Shown: positions 10,821-18,776, counted from the first letter of the stretch. The stretch: DNA of 64,000 nt from Curtobacterium flaccumfaciens (GCF_004361695.1 NZ_SNVW01000011.1:1-64000); one strand, 5' to 3'. Translations and numbers: made by a program. Notes: a model not told the origin generated them from the letters alone.

Positions 10821-11597
10821 TCAGGTGCGGATCAGCGGCTCCACGGCCGCCAGGTCCTCGCCGATCCCCACGTCGACGAGCTCGATCCGCCCGGCGAGCG
10901 TCGCGGCGGGACCGGCCAGCAGACCCGCCTTGACACCGCCGAACGTCACCGTGACGTCGGCGTGCAGCACGTGGTCGTCGGCGATCCCGCCGGTGTCCAC
11001 GTCGATGCCGCTCGGCACGTCGACCGCGACGACGAACGGCGCGCGCTGGTCACGGGCGAGTTCGCGGATCGACTCCACCACCTCGCGCGCGGGCGACCGC
11101 AGGGCCGACGCCCCGTGCACCCCGATGCCGAGGATGCCGTCGAGCACGAGGTCCGCCTCGAGCGCGGCCTCGGTCGCCACCGCGGCGAGCCGCTCGCCGT
11201 CGCGCGGGACCGCGGCGCGCAGGATGTCCGCAGCACCGGCACCTGCGCGAGGCTCCGGTCCCGAGGTGCCGGACGGGCCGGCCAGGAGGCGCGCGCCGGC
11301 TTCCAGCGCCGCTGCCAGGCCCGCCTCGTGCACACGTGCGCCGACGCGCAGGACCGCCACGTGCCTCCCGGCCGCCGCGAGGCGAGCACCCGCGAACAGG
11401 GCGTCACCACCGTTGTCGCCGCTGCCGGCCAGCACCAGGACCGACCCCGGTCCGTCACCGGGCCGCACGGCCGGGTCGTCGAGCAGGTCGCCGACGATCG
11501 CTGCCAGCCCGTCGGCCGCACGCTGCATGAGGGGTTCCCCCGCGTCGAGGTGCGGCCGCTCCGCCGCCCGGATCTGATCGCCGCCGTAGCCGTCCAT
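10821..11597 (-). CDS. nnrE: NAD(P)H-hydrate epimerase
   Basis: About 258 aa of the YjeF N-terminal family, which interconverts R and S epimers of damaged NAD(P)HX so that the dehydratase NnrD can repair them. The signature VLVLAGSGDNGGDALFAGR-like loop (VLVLAGSGDNGGD) and the later ADLVLDGILGIG and VAVDVPSGID motifs, including the K+-site Asp residues, are present. The dehydratase domain, fused in E. coli, is absent, so NnrD should be elsewhere. ATG at 11597 begins where homology starts; an in-frame ATG at 11633 would overlap the divergent hydrolase start. The C-terminus matches the family end (GIGEDL). Confidence 0.9.
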   Translation of the reverse strand: MDGYGGDQIRAAERPHLDAGEPLMQRAADGLAAIVGDLLDDPAVRPGDGPGSVLVLAGSGDNGGDALFAGARLAAAGRHVAVLRVGARVHEAGLAAALEAGARLLAGPSGTSGPEPRAGAGAADILRAAVPRDGERLAAVATEAALEADLVLDGILGIGVHGASALRSPAREVVESIRELARDQRAPFVVAVDVPSGIDVDTGGIADDHVLHADVTVTFGGVKAGLLAGPAATLAGRIELVDVGIGEDLAAVEPLIRT

Positions 11598-11631
11598 GAC
11601 GACCACAGTGCCCCGGTAGCCTTGAGAGGAC

Positions 11632-12411
11632 ATGTCACTCGTCCCCGAAGCGCCCCGACCCCGTGCCGTGATGTCCCCGGACGGCCTGCCGATCGCGACC
11701 TACGACTTCGGCGATCCCGAAGCGCCGGCCGTCGTCGCCGTGCACGGCTTCGCCTCCGGTGCCGTGCTCAACTGGCACGCCTCCGGCTGGACCCGCGACC
11801 TGGTCCGTGCCGGGTACCGCGTCGTCGCGCTCGACCAGCGCGGACACGGCGCCAGCGCCAAGCCGCGCGACCCGGGCGCGTACTCGATGGACCTCCTCGT
11901 CGCCGACGTCACCACCGTCATCGACACCTACCTGCTCGACGACGTCGCGTTCCTCGGCTACTCGCTCGGCGCACGGGTCGGCTGGCACACCGCCGAGCGG
12001 CTGCCGGACCGCATCACCCGCGCCGTCTTCGGCGGCATCCCGGACGCCGACCCGATGCGCCGCGTGCGGGTGGACCAGGCGAAGGCGTACCTCGCCGACG
12101 GCACCCCGATCGAGGACCGGGTGACGAACGGGTACCTGACGATGGCGGGCAACGTCGAGGGGAACGACCTCGCGGCGCTCGTGGCGATGGTCGAGGGCAT
12201 GCGCGACAGCATCGAGCCGACGCCCTCGAACGCCCCGACGCAGCCGATCCTGATGGCGGCGGGCAGCGAGGACGGCATCCGGGACAGCGCCGTGCGGCTC
12301 GCGGCGGCCGCGCCCGACGCGTCGTTCTTCGAGATCCCGGGGCGCAACCACTTCAACGCGCCGACGTCGCGGGCGTTCCGCGAGGCGGCGATCGCGTTCC
12401 TGCGGGCCTGA
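11632..12411 (+). CDS. Alpha/beta hydrolase
   Basis: 259 aa with the classical fold: oxyanion strand VAVHGFASG near 41, VVALDQRGHG near 65, nucleophile elbow GYSLG with Ser111, and a late acid and His in GRNHFN near 240. The cap region (about 135-185) is short. It may act as an esterase or a lactone/enol-lactone hydrolase, but the substrate cannot be assigned. A TAGCCT box at 11617 and GAGAGGA just before the ATG support this start. The last 21 bp, including the stop, are duplicated in tandem immediately downstream. Confidence 0.9.
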   Translation: MSLVPEAPRPRAVMSPDGLPIATYDFGDPEAPAVVAVHGFASGAVLNWHASGWTRDLVRAGYRVVALDQRGHGASAKPRDPGAYSMDLLVADVTTVIDTYLLDDVAFLGYSLGARVGWHTAERLPDRITRAVFGGIPDADPMRRVRVDQAKAYLADGTPIEDRVTNGYLTMAGNVEGNDLAALVAMVEGMRDSIEPTPSNAPTQPILMAAGSEDGIRDSAVRLAAAAPDASFFEIPGRNHFNAPTSRAFREAAIAFLRA

Positions 12412-12432
12412 ATCGCGTTCCTGCGGGCCTGA
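12391..12432 (+). repeat. Perfect 21-bp tandem duplication spanning a stop codon
   Basis: The last six codons plus stop of the hydrolase (12391-12411) are repeated exactly at 12412-12432. The second copy lies after the stop, so the protein is unchanged. Confidence 0.97.
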
Positions 12433-12553
12433 GCCGTCGGGCGCTGGTCGCCGCGACCTGTCCACCGCGGGCCGACGAGGCCGCGCCGCCCGAACCCTGA
12501 CGGGTATTGGCAGGTCCCCTCTGTTCCGGCGCGACGCGCGTACCGTCCCGCCC

Positions 12554-13585
12554 ATGGACTACAGACTCCTCGGCAACAGCGGGACATCGGTGTCGACGCT
12601 GACCCTCGGCACCATGACGTTCGGCAGCGAAGCCGACGAACCCACCTCACACGCCATCATCGACGCCTTCGTGGCGGCCGGCGGCACGCTCGTCGACACG
12701 GCGGACGTGTACTCCGGCAACGAGTCCGAGCGGATCATCGGCCGCTGGCTCGCAGCACACCCGACCGAGGCGGCGCAGGTCGTCCTCGCCACCAAGGGCC
12801 GCTTCCCGCAGGGCGACGGACCGAACGACCTCGGGCTGTCGCGCCGGCACCTCCGCGTCGCCCTCGACGCCTCGCTCGAACGGCTCGGCGTCGACCACAT
12901 CGACCTCTACCAGATGCACGCCTGGGACGCCCTCACCCCGATCGAGGAGACCCTGCGCTTCCTCGACGACGCCGTGTCCGCGGGCAAGATCGGCTCCTAC
13001 GGGTTCTCGAACTACCTCGGCTACCAGATCACGAAGGCCGTGTACGAGGCGAAGGCGCACCACTTCGCCCCGCCCGTCACCCTGCAGCCGCAGTACAACC
13101 TGCTCGTCCGCGACATCGAGCACGAGGTCGTACCGGCCTGCCTCGACGCCGGGATCGGCCTGCTGCCCTGGTCGCCCCTCGCCGGCGGCTGGCTCACCGG
13201 CAAGTACCAGCGCGACGAGGCCCCCACCGGCACCACGCGCCTCGGCGAGAACCCGCAGCGCGGCATGGAGGCGTGGGAGGCCCGCAACGGCGACGAACGC
13301 ACCTGGGCCGTCCTCGACGCGGTGTCGACGATCGCCGACGCCCACGGGGTCTCCCGTTCGCAGGTCGCGCTCGCGTGGCTCCTCGCGCGTCCGGCGGTCA
13401 CGAGCGTCATCCTCGGCGTCCGCACGCTCTCGCAGCTCGAGGACAACCTCGGCGCAGCCGACCTCGTGCTCGACGAGTCCGAACTGCAGACCCTGACCGA
13501 CGTGAGCGCCCCGCGGGTCGACGACTACCCGTACGGCACGGCCGGCGTCGCGCAGCGCGAGCGCAAGATCACCGGCGGACGCTGA
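12554..13585 (+). CDS. Aldo/keto reductase
   Basis: 343 aa, a full-length (alpha/beta)8 NADPH-dependent oxidoreductase. It shows the family landmarks GGTLVDTADVYSGNESE (catalytic Asp and Tyr), VVLATKGRF (catalytic Lys), DHIDLYQMHAWD (catalytic His) and the C-terminal cofactor segment SVILGVRTLSQLEDNL. It is closest in style to YghZ/AKR11-13-like enzymes that reduce aldehydes or ketones of unknown nature. TACCGT lies 7 nt before the ATG and no ribosome site is seen, so the mRNA is probably leaderless. It is followed by 266 bp without a gene but with a strong hairpin. Confidence 0.93.
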   Translation: MDYRLLGNSGTSVSTLTLGTMTFGSEADEPTSHAIIDAFVAAGGTLVDTADVYSGNESERIIGRWLAAHPTEAAQVVLATKGRFPQGDGPNDLGLSRRHLRVALDASLERLGVDHIDLYQMHAWDALTPIEETLRFLDDAVSAGKIGSYGFSNYLGYQITKAVYEAKAHHFAPPVTLQPQYNLLVRDIEHEVVPACLDAGIGLLPWSPLAGGWLTGKYQRDEAPTGTTRLGENPQRGMEAWEARNGDERTWAVLDAVSTIADAHGVSRSQVALAWLLARPAVTSVILGVRTLSQLEDNLGAADLVLDESELQTLTDVSAPRVDDYPYGTAGVAQRERKITGGR

Positions 13586-13762
13586 ACGGACGGGCAGGGG
13601 ACGGCCCGGTCACTGGGCGCCCGCTGTCCGCCTTCTGCGGCTTTCCGCGAGGATGTGCACGCGCCTGGACACGGTGCTCGATGAGGTGTCACCATCGCTG
13701 CACGACCGGCTGGTTACCGCGTCGAGCGCTCGGAACGCCCCCTGATCCGCGTTCCACGCGCC

Positions 13763-13796
13763 GGAAGCCCCGGGCGATCACTCGCCCGGGGCTTCC
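13763..13796. terminator. Perfect 15-bp hairpin between genes
   Basis: Arm GGAAGCCCCGGGCGA, loop of 4 nt, perfect complement. It lies downstream of the aldo/keto reductase and upstream of the DUF3800 gene. There is no T tract, as usual in this genome. The rest of 13586-13851 shows no recognisable gene or RNA. Confidence 0.6.
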
Positions 13797-13851
13797 GCAC
13801 GTCCGGGAGCGCCGCCGTGCATCCCGCGCATGCGTACGGCAGTATTCCACC

Positions 13852-14559
13852 GTGCTCCTCTGCTTCGTCGACGAATCGTTCAAGGCCGACTTCTACGGCT
13901 TCGGTGCGGTGATGGCCGATGCGGAGCAGACCCGGGCCCTCACCGCACACGTGCACGGCATCGTCGCGGCCCTCGACGGGTACGGGGTCGCTCCGCGGAC
14001 CGAGATCCACGCCCATCCCCTCTTCCACGGCAAGGACGCGTGGACCGGCGTTCCGCCGCGGGTGCGGGCGAAGGTGTTCATCGACGTCGTCGAAGCCGTG
14101 CGCGCCTCCGGTGCGACGGTGCTGTTGCGCGGTGTCCGGCCGGAGCGACTCCGTCGCCACCAGGACGCGCGCGCGTACCCCGACCGGCACGCGCCCGAGC
14201 AGGTGGCGTTCCAGCACCTGTTGCAGCGTGCGGACCGCACGGCCGCGGCGAACGAGACGTACGCGCTCGTCATCGCTGACGAGCGATCAGATCGCGACCG
14301 GCACCGCGAGCGCGTCGCCGTCTACCAGGCGTACGGAACGCCGGGCACGTACATGCACACGCGGCTCGAGCGCCTCCTCGACACCGTGCACTTCGCTCCG
14401 AGTCACCATTCGCGGATGCTGCAGATCGCGGACCTGATCGCGTTCGTGTGGGTGCGCTCCCAGACCGTCACCGAACAGGATGCTCGGCAGGCGCGGGTGA
14501 TGGCGTCGCTGGTCGCGGACATCCAGGGGTGCGCGTCCGGGGCGGGCACGTGGCCCTGA
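13852..14559 (+). CDS. DUF3800 domain protein
   Basis: 235 aa from GTG 13852, where the DUF3800 signature starts at once: LLCFVDESFKADFYGFGAV. The family has an RNase H-like fold with conserved acidic residues (here Asp7-Glu8 and the late 'LQIADLIAF' Asp) and is frequent near mobile elements and defence islands; a nuclease role is suspected but unproven. The gene lies just outside the left attachment site of the integrated element, so it belongs to the host side. A CAGTAT box 6 nt before the start may make the mRNA leaderless. A hairpin follows at 14594. Confidence 0.85.
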   Translation: MLLCFVDESFKADFYGFGAVMADAEQTRALTAHVHGIVAALDGYGVAPRTEIHAHPLFHGKDAWTGVPPRVRAKVFIDVVEAVRASGATVLLRGVRPERLRRHQDARAYPDRHAPEQVAFQHLLQRADRTAAANETYALVIADERSDRDRHRERVAVYQAYGTPGTYMHTRLERLLDTVHFAPSHHSRMLQIADLIAFVWVRSQTVTEQDARQARVMASLVADIQGCASGAGTWP

Positions 14560-14593
14560 GCACCGGCACTGGCACCGGCACCGGATGCACGAC

Positions 14594-14614
14594 AGCCCCG
14601 CTCGCGGCGGGGCT
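14594..14614. terminator. Hairpin after the DUF3800 gene
   Basis: AGCCCCGC, 5-nt loop, GCGGGGCT, 35 bp past the stop codon. No T run follows. Confidence 0.5.
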
Positions 14615-14664
14615 GAAGGCGGTGCGGGCGGCGACGATGTCGCGGCCTGCGGGCTCAGTATATG

Positions 14665-14704
14665 GGGCCGGCAGCGGGACTTGAACCCGCAACCCCCGTA
14701 TTAC
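14665..14704. repeat. Left attachment site (att), copy of the tRNA-Thr 3' half
   Basis: These 40 bp are identical to 29534-29573, the 3' part of tRNA-Thr(TGT). The match stops in the anticodon loop and the following sequence cannot complete a tRNA, so it is a displaced 3' fragment. This is the pattern left when an integrase inserts an element into a tRNA 3' end. Confidence 0.93.
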
Positions 14705-14805
14705 CTGACGGTGCATTCCAGCTACTTCCCCTAGATGGCGACTTGTGCGTTCAACTGGGCTTCTCCTGCTCGTGAGGTTCCGGCAAATTCCGCGCTATGG
14801 CGGAG

Positions 14806-14819
14806 AATCTGCGGGGTAA
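14806..14819. promoter_or_regulatory. Possible integrase arm site, left end
   Basis: AATCTGCGGGGTAA occurs here, 101 bp inside the left att copy, and again in the same orientation at 29456-29469 next to the right att copy, where GCGGGGTAA is also repeated at 29472-29480. Such sequences near both ends of an element are candidates for integrase arm-type binding sites. Confidence 0.4.
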
Positions 14820-14830
14820 GTGCGGGTTCG

Positions 14831-15124
14831 TCACTCCATCGGGTGAGGTGGCCTCGGCGACGGCCACTGACCGCGATACCCCGCCGCTTGCGCGCGTCCA
14901 ACGCGCTTCCGACCTCGCGACTGCGGTGACTGCTTCCACGGATCACTCGGCTCCGACAGGTACGCCCGCACCTCCGACGGCCAGAAGCGGTGTGCCCTGC
15001 CGACCCGGAACGAGGGAAACAGCAGGTCGTTGCCGAGCTCGCGGGCCTTCCACTCGGAGATGTTGAGCCACTTCGCGAGCTCCGGTACGTCGAGGGCATG
15101 GCTGTCGTCCGGTGCGTCCTTCAC
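14831..15124 (-). CDS. Small helix-turn-helix protein, excisionase-like
   Basis: 97 aa with a MerR/excisionase-type winged helix (about 10-60): DVPELAKWLNISEWKARELG is the helix-turn-helix and the following 'FRVGRAHRFWPSEVRAYL' is the wing and closing helix. The C-terminal 35 residues are Arg/Ser/Pro-rich. Its place immediately inside the left attachment site fits an excision factor or a local regulator. Start GTG 15124 has TACGGT 6 nt upstream and no ribosome site, so it is probably leaderless. A second excisionase-like gene exists at the other end (27144), so which one directs excision is open. Confidence 0.7.
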   Translation of the reverse strand: MKDAPDDSHALDVPELAKWLNISEWKARELGNDLLFPSFRVGRAHRFWPSEVRAYLSEPSDPWKQSPQSRGRKRVGRAQAAGYRGQWPSPRPPHPME

Positions 15125-15244
15125 GGGTGAACCGTACGTGCGTAGCTACCGGTGCGCGGGACGTCCAAGAGTTCGCGCATGTCTTCGACCGCCTCCTCAG
15201 ATCTGTCGATTGCCGGTCAGCGTCGAGGGGGCGACGATCGATGC

Positions 15245-15442
15245 ATGGAAGACAAGGGGCAACTCGCGTATTCGATCGATCACTTCGCAGCAGTCTGCGA
15301 CCTATCCGACTGGACGATCCGCGAAGCGATTCGGAGGGGTGAGCTGGTGCCGAAGTTCCCGGGGAAGAAGAAGGCGCTCATCCTGCGTGAGGAGGGGGAG
15401 CGCTGGCTGCAGTCGCTCCCCGATGAGCCACGATGTCTGTAG
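15245..15442 (+). CDS. Small helix-turn-helix protein
   Basis: 65 aa: residues 8-60 form an excisionase/AlpA-like DNA-binding fold (YSIDHFAAVCDLSDWTIREA, then a basic 'FPGKKKALILREEGERWL' wing). It is divergent from the HTH gene at 14831 with 120 bp between them, so the two may control that interval. GAGGGGG about 10 nt upstream could act as ribosome site for ATG 15245; an in-frame start further upstream would add Ser/Arg-rich sequence without homology. Function inferred from fold only. Confidence 0.6.
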   Translation: MEDKGQLAYSIDHFAAVCDLSDWTIREAIRRGELVPKFPGKKKALILREEGERWLQSLPDEPRCL

Positions 15443-15476
15443 CCCTGCATGTCGGAGGTTCGGTTACCGTCACCGG

Positions 15477-15688
15477 GTGGCTCGGAGACGTTGTGACAGG
15501 TGGGCGCTCGGGCCAGCGCTAAGCCTGCCGGAGGCGGCCTATGGGGGCCCGTGTACGACCTCGCAGCGCCCGACCCGGTGTTCGTGTGGGTGACGTTCCC
15601 CGATCGCTCTCTCGAGGTCGAGGGGCGGGTCAAGGCGTACACGGAGCAGTTGACTGCGGACAAGATGAAGCGCGGACGGAGGCGCTAG
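15477..15688 (+). pseudogene. Frameshifted paralog of the 83-aa gene at 18021
   Basis: From GTG 15477 one frame reads VARRRCDRWALGPALSLPEA, matching the N-terminus of the intact protein at 18021 (MAHRRRDRWTLGPAYSLPEL). The match then jumps to the next frame, which reads LAAPDPVFVWVTFPDRSLEVEGRVKAYTE against LPAPDPVLCWLQFPDRILEVEGRVIAYTE. Comparing DNA, one base is missing around 15541-15550 (GCCTATGGGGGCCC against GCCCGCGGCGGGCCC). After the conserved part the end diverges and is shorter. So this is a broken duplicate of an accessory gene of the same element. A sequencing error at the G run is the alternative. Confidence 0.75.
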
Positions 15689-15712
15689 TGCAGAGCGGTT
15701 ATGAAGTGTCGG

Positions 15713-16630
15713 TCAGGAGTCAGCACGTGGCACCTGCAGCATCCTGAATCGGCGGAGCCGGTCAGCTGATCGATACATCTTCAGTGCGATCGGCAGGATG
15801 ATGGTCAGCTGGCCGACGTTTGCCTCCATCCGAGTGCTGCGAATGTTGCCGCGGGGTGGGGCAATCTCGATGAGGGTTGCCGCGCTAGTCGCGCGAGCGG
15901 TGGATGGGTGTGTGAGCCCGCTGACGTATTGCCAGACGGACCGCAGGAGGTTGCCGTTGATCCCTACCCGGTCGCCCGCCGCCTCCACGAGAGGGCCGTA
16001 CCCCGGCATCGTGACGTCGCACTCGGAGCGGTCCAGCCCATTGCGCTCGATCACGTCGACGATGTACGACCGGCCGCGCCGGCGATTCTGCTTCGCCTTC
16101 TTCTCCATCTCTTGCCGCTCGCTGCCGGCGGGTAACGATCGGGCGATCTCCCGCGCCAGTTCCTGCTCGTACGCGAGTTCCGTCGATCGGGCACGGACCA
16201 ATCGCGTGAGCCGTTCGCGCTGCGACTCGGAGTCGAGCAACCACAAAGCCTGCGCAGCGGACTCGATGACGCTCCGGAGCAGCGGGTACATCGCGACGAT
16301 TGGGACGGTCAATTGCTCGGCATCATCCGGGTGCATCAGCTGCCGCAGCGCTTGTAGGTTGTCGATGCCGACCAGCATGCAGAATTGCACCATGTGGCTA
16401 AGCTGCAGGGGGTTGGAGCGCGCGTCGTCGGCCGACATGACGCTGCGGCGCTCCGACCGGACCTTGGACAGCTGCTCGGCTTTCGCAAACAGGTCGGGGA
16501 TCGTTTCAAGCAGCCGGATTAGTTCCGCGGCGGATCGCAGTTCGTCTTCAGTCTCCTGCCCTCGCAGGCGTTTGAGCGCCGCGGTATTCGACTGAAGGAT
16601 GTCGTCCTGCTCGGAGGCACGCTCAGCCAT
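15713..16630 (-). CDS. Hypothetical protein, accessory
   Basis: 305 aa, mostly alpha-helical, soluble, with charged helices at the N-terminus (1-60), a more hydrophobic helical middle (75-145) and a basic KKAKQNRRRGRSY stretch near 180. A conserved-looking segment near 225-255 ends in YVSGLTHPSTARATS. No family is recognised with confidence; the shape recalls proteins in actinobacterial accessory islands annotated as hypothetical. It is transcribed leftward and converges on the frameshifted gene at 15477. The upstream neighbour (16679) is on the same strand 49 bp away, so the two may be co-transcribed. ATG 16630. Confidence 0.7.
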   Translation of the reverse strand: MAERASEQDDILQSNTAALKRLRGQETEDELRSAAELIRLLETIPDLFAKAEQLSKVRSERRSVMSADDARSNPLQLSHMVQFCMLVGIDNLQALRQLMHPDDAEQLTVPIVAMYPLLRSVIESAAQALWLLDSESQRERLTRLVRARSTELAYEQELAREIARSLPAGSERQEMEKKAKQNRRRGRSYIVDVIERNGLDRSECDVTMPGYGPLVEAAGDRVGINGNLLRSVWQYVSGLTHPSTARATSAATLIEIAPPRGNIRSTRMEANVGQLTIILPIALKMYRSADRLRRFRMLQVPRADS

Positions 16631-16678
16631 TCGGCACCGAAACGCAAGCTGTAGCGTGAACAGGCGAGCGGGTCGGTC

Positions 16679-17404
16679 TCAAAGCCCGAGCAGCTTCCGC
16701 TTCGCGGCGGTGAACTCTTCGTCTGTGAGGATGCCTGCCTGGTGGAATCCAGCGAGACGCTCGAGCTCACCGTTCAGGTCAGACGCCGTGGAAGCGGGTG
16801 CGGCCGGAGCGGCCGCCGTCACGGGATTCGCAGGACTTGCTGCAGGGAACGGTGTGCCTTGGTAGTTCACGTGCGAGGTCTGCTCGCGCACGCGTAGCCC
16901 CTCACGTGCTTTGAACGCGGCGTCGTTGATCGCGTTGACGCCCTCGCGGAAGTTCGGGATGTCTTCAAGCCGCACCTGCTCGCCGCCGCCCGAGCGCTCC
17001 GCCCACAGCGTGATGGTGCCGAGGCCGCGGGCTTTCTGCGCCATCGACTGCTTCGCGTCGACGTCGTGAATCTCGTGCGTCCGGATCTGCTGCGCGTTGG
17101 TGCGGAGGGTCCCGGATTCGAAGTGGAGGTACTCCGGCGTCAACGTGTACCGGCCGCCGCCGATCTGCGTGATTGGCTTCCCGACCGCCGACCAGAGAAC
17201 GTCCGCTCGAGCTGCGGGGTCGGTGCGGGTAACAAGGTTCCGGCCTGCGTCAGCGATCTTCGAGCCAAGCCCGGTGCGCTGCGGAGCGGTAGGAGGCGAG
17301 GCGGGAGTCTGCGTCTGCTCGGTCCACTGCTGACCGTCCCACCAGCGAGTCGTGCCCTGCGAGTCTGGGTACCAGCCAGCCGGCGGCGGAGCGGTGTCGG
17401 TCAT
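16679..17404 (-). CDS. DUF2510 - PH-like - SHOCT protein
   Basis: 241 aa from ATG 17404, chosen because CGAGAGGA lies 7-8 nt upstream. Three parts can be seen: an N-terminal DUF2510 motif (PPAGWYPDSQGTTRWWDGQQ, about 6-25), a central beta-rich region that looks like a bacterial PH domain (about 65-165, with 'GGRYTLTPEYLHFESG'), and a C-terminal SHOCT helix pair (about 205-241, 'LERLAGFHQAGILTDEEF'). This combination is common in actinobacteria and their phages. The PH/SHOCT pairing suggests binding to a partner or to membranes, but no function is established. Confidence 0.85.
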   Translation of the reverse strand: MTDTAPPPAGWYPDSQGTTRWWDGQQWTEQTQTPASPPTAPQRTGLGSKIADAGRNLVTRTDPAARADVLWSAVGKPITQIGGGRYTLTPEYLHFESGTLRTNAQQIRTHEIHDVDAKQSMAQKARGLGTITLWAERSGGGEQVRLEDIPNFREGVNAINDAAFKAREGLRVREQTSHVNYQGTPFPAASPANPVTAAAPAAPASTASDLNGELERLAGFHQAGILTDEEFTAAKRKLLGL

Positions 17405-17473
17405 CGTCATTCCTCTCGAGTTGACCGCAGCGTATCGAGCGGCCAACCCTGTTCGGAAGCCCACGTCCGGGGC

Positions 17474-17728
17474 ATGTCAGCGGATCCCGTGATCATGTTC
17501 GTCATGGACTTCACGACCCACTACGTCGCTCGGGTATTCGACGGAGGAGTGGACATCACGCCCGAAGGCTGGGGTTGCTGGCCCCGCTCATCACTCGGCC
17601 ACCCTGCTGAGGTTCTTGACGCACCCCTGGCGACCGGCGGCCCCGCCTACCGTTTCGAGCGCTGGGGCGAAGAAGACCAGCACCACTTGGTGAGATACCG
17701 ACTTGTCGGGCTGGCACCTCGCAGGTGA
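17474..17728 (+). CDS. Hypothetical protein, first gene of a three-gene overlapping cluster
   Basis: 84 aa from ATG 17474 (MSADPVIMFVMDFTTHYVARVF). The sequence is compact, with no signal peptide or membrane helix and a Gly/Pro/Trp-rich middle. Its stop overlaps the GTG start of the next gene by 4 bp (GTGA), so translation is probably coupled. No family recognised. It reads away from the DUF2510 gene, with a 69-bp divergent intergenic region. Confidence 0.6.
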   Translation: MSADPVIMFVMDFTTHYVARVFDGGVDITPEGWGCWPRSSLGHPAEVLDAPLATGGPAYRFERWGEEDQHHLVRYRLVGLAPRR

Positions 17729-18021
17729 GCGAGGAACACCGGTGGGGGCCGCCCGAACACCAGGACGTCCCGATCTACGCAGCCGACTCGCTGCCCCTCG
17801 ACGAGATCGGCAGCCCCGAGTCCGTCGACCCGCCCCAGCCCGTGTGGATCGACCGGCTCGAGTTCGAGCAGATCGGCCAGCTCGTGAAGGTGAAGGCGTT
17901 TGCCGTGGCACGGTCCGACGTCGCCGTGTTCGTCGAGATCGCCTGGCAGGGCCGCCCGCAGCGCGCGTGGGTTCCCCGCTCGAGCGTGACCGTCCGACGG
18001 CTCACCCCGCGACGCGACTGA
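17725..18021 (+). CDS. Hypothetical protein, second gene of the cluster
   Basis: 98 aa. The N-terminal third is acidic and Pro-rich; the C-terminal half looks like a small beta barrel (VWIDRLEFEQIGQLVKVKAF ... VAVFVEIAWQGRPQRAWVPRSSVTV), with the pattern of a short SH3-like fold. It overlaps both neighbours (GTGA upstream, TGATG downstream), which indicates a tight translational unit. No family recognised; the conserved architecture of the unit and the duplicated third gene suggest a functional module of the element. Confidence 0.65.
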   Translation: MSEEHRWGPPEHQDVPIYAADSLPLDEIGSPESVDPPQPVWIDRLEFEQIGQLVKVKAFAVARSDVAVFVEIAWQGRPQRAWVPRSSVTVRRLTPRRD

Positions 18022-18272
18022 TGGCCCACCGGCGACGCGATCGCTGGACGCTCGGACCGGCGTACTCGCTGCCAGAGCTCGCCCGCGGCGGGCCCGAGGT
18101 CGACCTGCCCGCTCCGGACCCGGTTCTCTGTTGGTTGCAGTTCCCCGACCGCATCCTCGAGGTGGAGGGGCGGGTCATCGCGTACACGGAACGCGCGGTG
18201 CTCGTCGAGTGGGGGTTCGGGCAGGTGGCTAACTGCGCTTGGGTGTGGCGGGATGCAGTCCGTCACCCGTAG
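18021..18272 (+). CDS. Hypothetical protein, third gene of the cluster, intact paralog
   Basis: 83 aa starting MAHRRRDRWTLGPAYSLPEL. The C-terminal half reads as beta strands (VLCWLQFPDRILEVEGRVIAYTERAVLVEW) with a conserved final WVWRDAV. A frameshifted copy of this gene lies at 15477, which shows the protein belongs to a small duplicated family within the element. The ATG overlaps the upstream stop (TGATG). Function unknown; the strand pattern resembles that of the preceding 98-aa protein, so the two may be distantly related. Confidence 0.7.
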   Translation: MAHRRRDRWTLGPAYSLPELARGGPEVDLPAPDPVLCWLQFPDRILEVEGRVIAYTERAVLVEWGFGQVANCAWVWRDAVRHP

Positions 18273-18320
18273 GGACCACCAGGATCATCGTCGCCTGCGG
18301 GCTGTCGGTAGTCTGCAGGA

Positions 18321-18776
18321 ATGGCAGACGGATGGACAGCGATTGGCGATTTCGTGGGCTCTGCTGGCCCAACTGTGGCCACGATCCTGACGTCTGGCAC
18401 AATCAGCGCGCTCAGCACGGCGCTGATCGTAGGCTCACGAGAGAAGCGAGCCCTGCGCCGCTCGCGCAGCTACGACGAGACGTCGCACGCCGCGGCAGCG
18501 CTCCGCAAGTACCGCCGCCTCGTTCTGCGCTACGGCCAGGGGGACAACAGCACCAATGACCCGGAGCGCGACCGTGAACTCGCTCGACGCGGCAGTTCTC
18601 TCCTCATAGCGTGCTCCCTGATTGGGGCCGGAGAACTCTCGGATACCGCGCAGGCATACGTGGACACAGGGGACCTCTTCGCGCTGCACGATGAGGAGAC
18701 AACGGCCGATGCTGAGATCAAGGCCTTCAACATCCTCATGAAGAAGATCGCGCAGAGCCGGAAGTCAGTGCGCTAG
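18321..18776 (+). CDS. Hypothetical protein with one hydrophobic segment
   Basis: 151 aa. Residues 10-38 (FVGSAGPTVATILTSGTISA and on) are hydrophobic/small and could be a membrane helix, followed by a basic stretch SREKRALRRSRSY and a helical, charged C-terminal domain. The topology would put most of the protein in the cytoplasm. TAGTCT lies 6 nt before the ATG and there is no Shine-Dalgarno beyond GCAGGA directly abutting the start, so leaderless expression is likely. It converges with the STAS-like gene with a 4-bp overlap. Family not recognised. Confidence 0.65.
   Translation: MADGWTAIGDFVGSAGPTVATILTSGTISALSTALIVGSREKRALRRSRSYDETSHAAAALRKYRRLVLRYGQGDNSTNDPERDRELARRGSSLLIACSLIGAGELSDTAQAYVDTGDLFALHDEETTADAEIKAFNILMKKIAQSRKSVR

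Noticed and set aside
13586-13851. Small structured RNA (4.5S or 6S type) before the DUF3800 gene
   Set aside because: Only one simple hairpin is found; conserved SRP or 6S features are absent.
14665-14735. Second tRNA-Thr gene
   Set aside because: Only the 3' half is present; the sequence after the anticodon loop cannot form the other stems.
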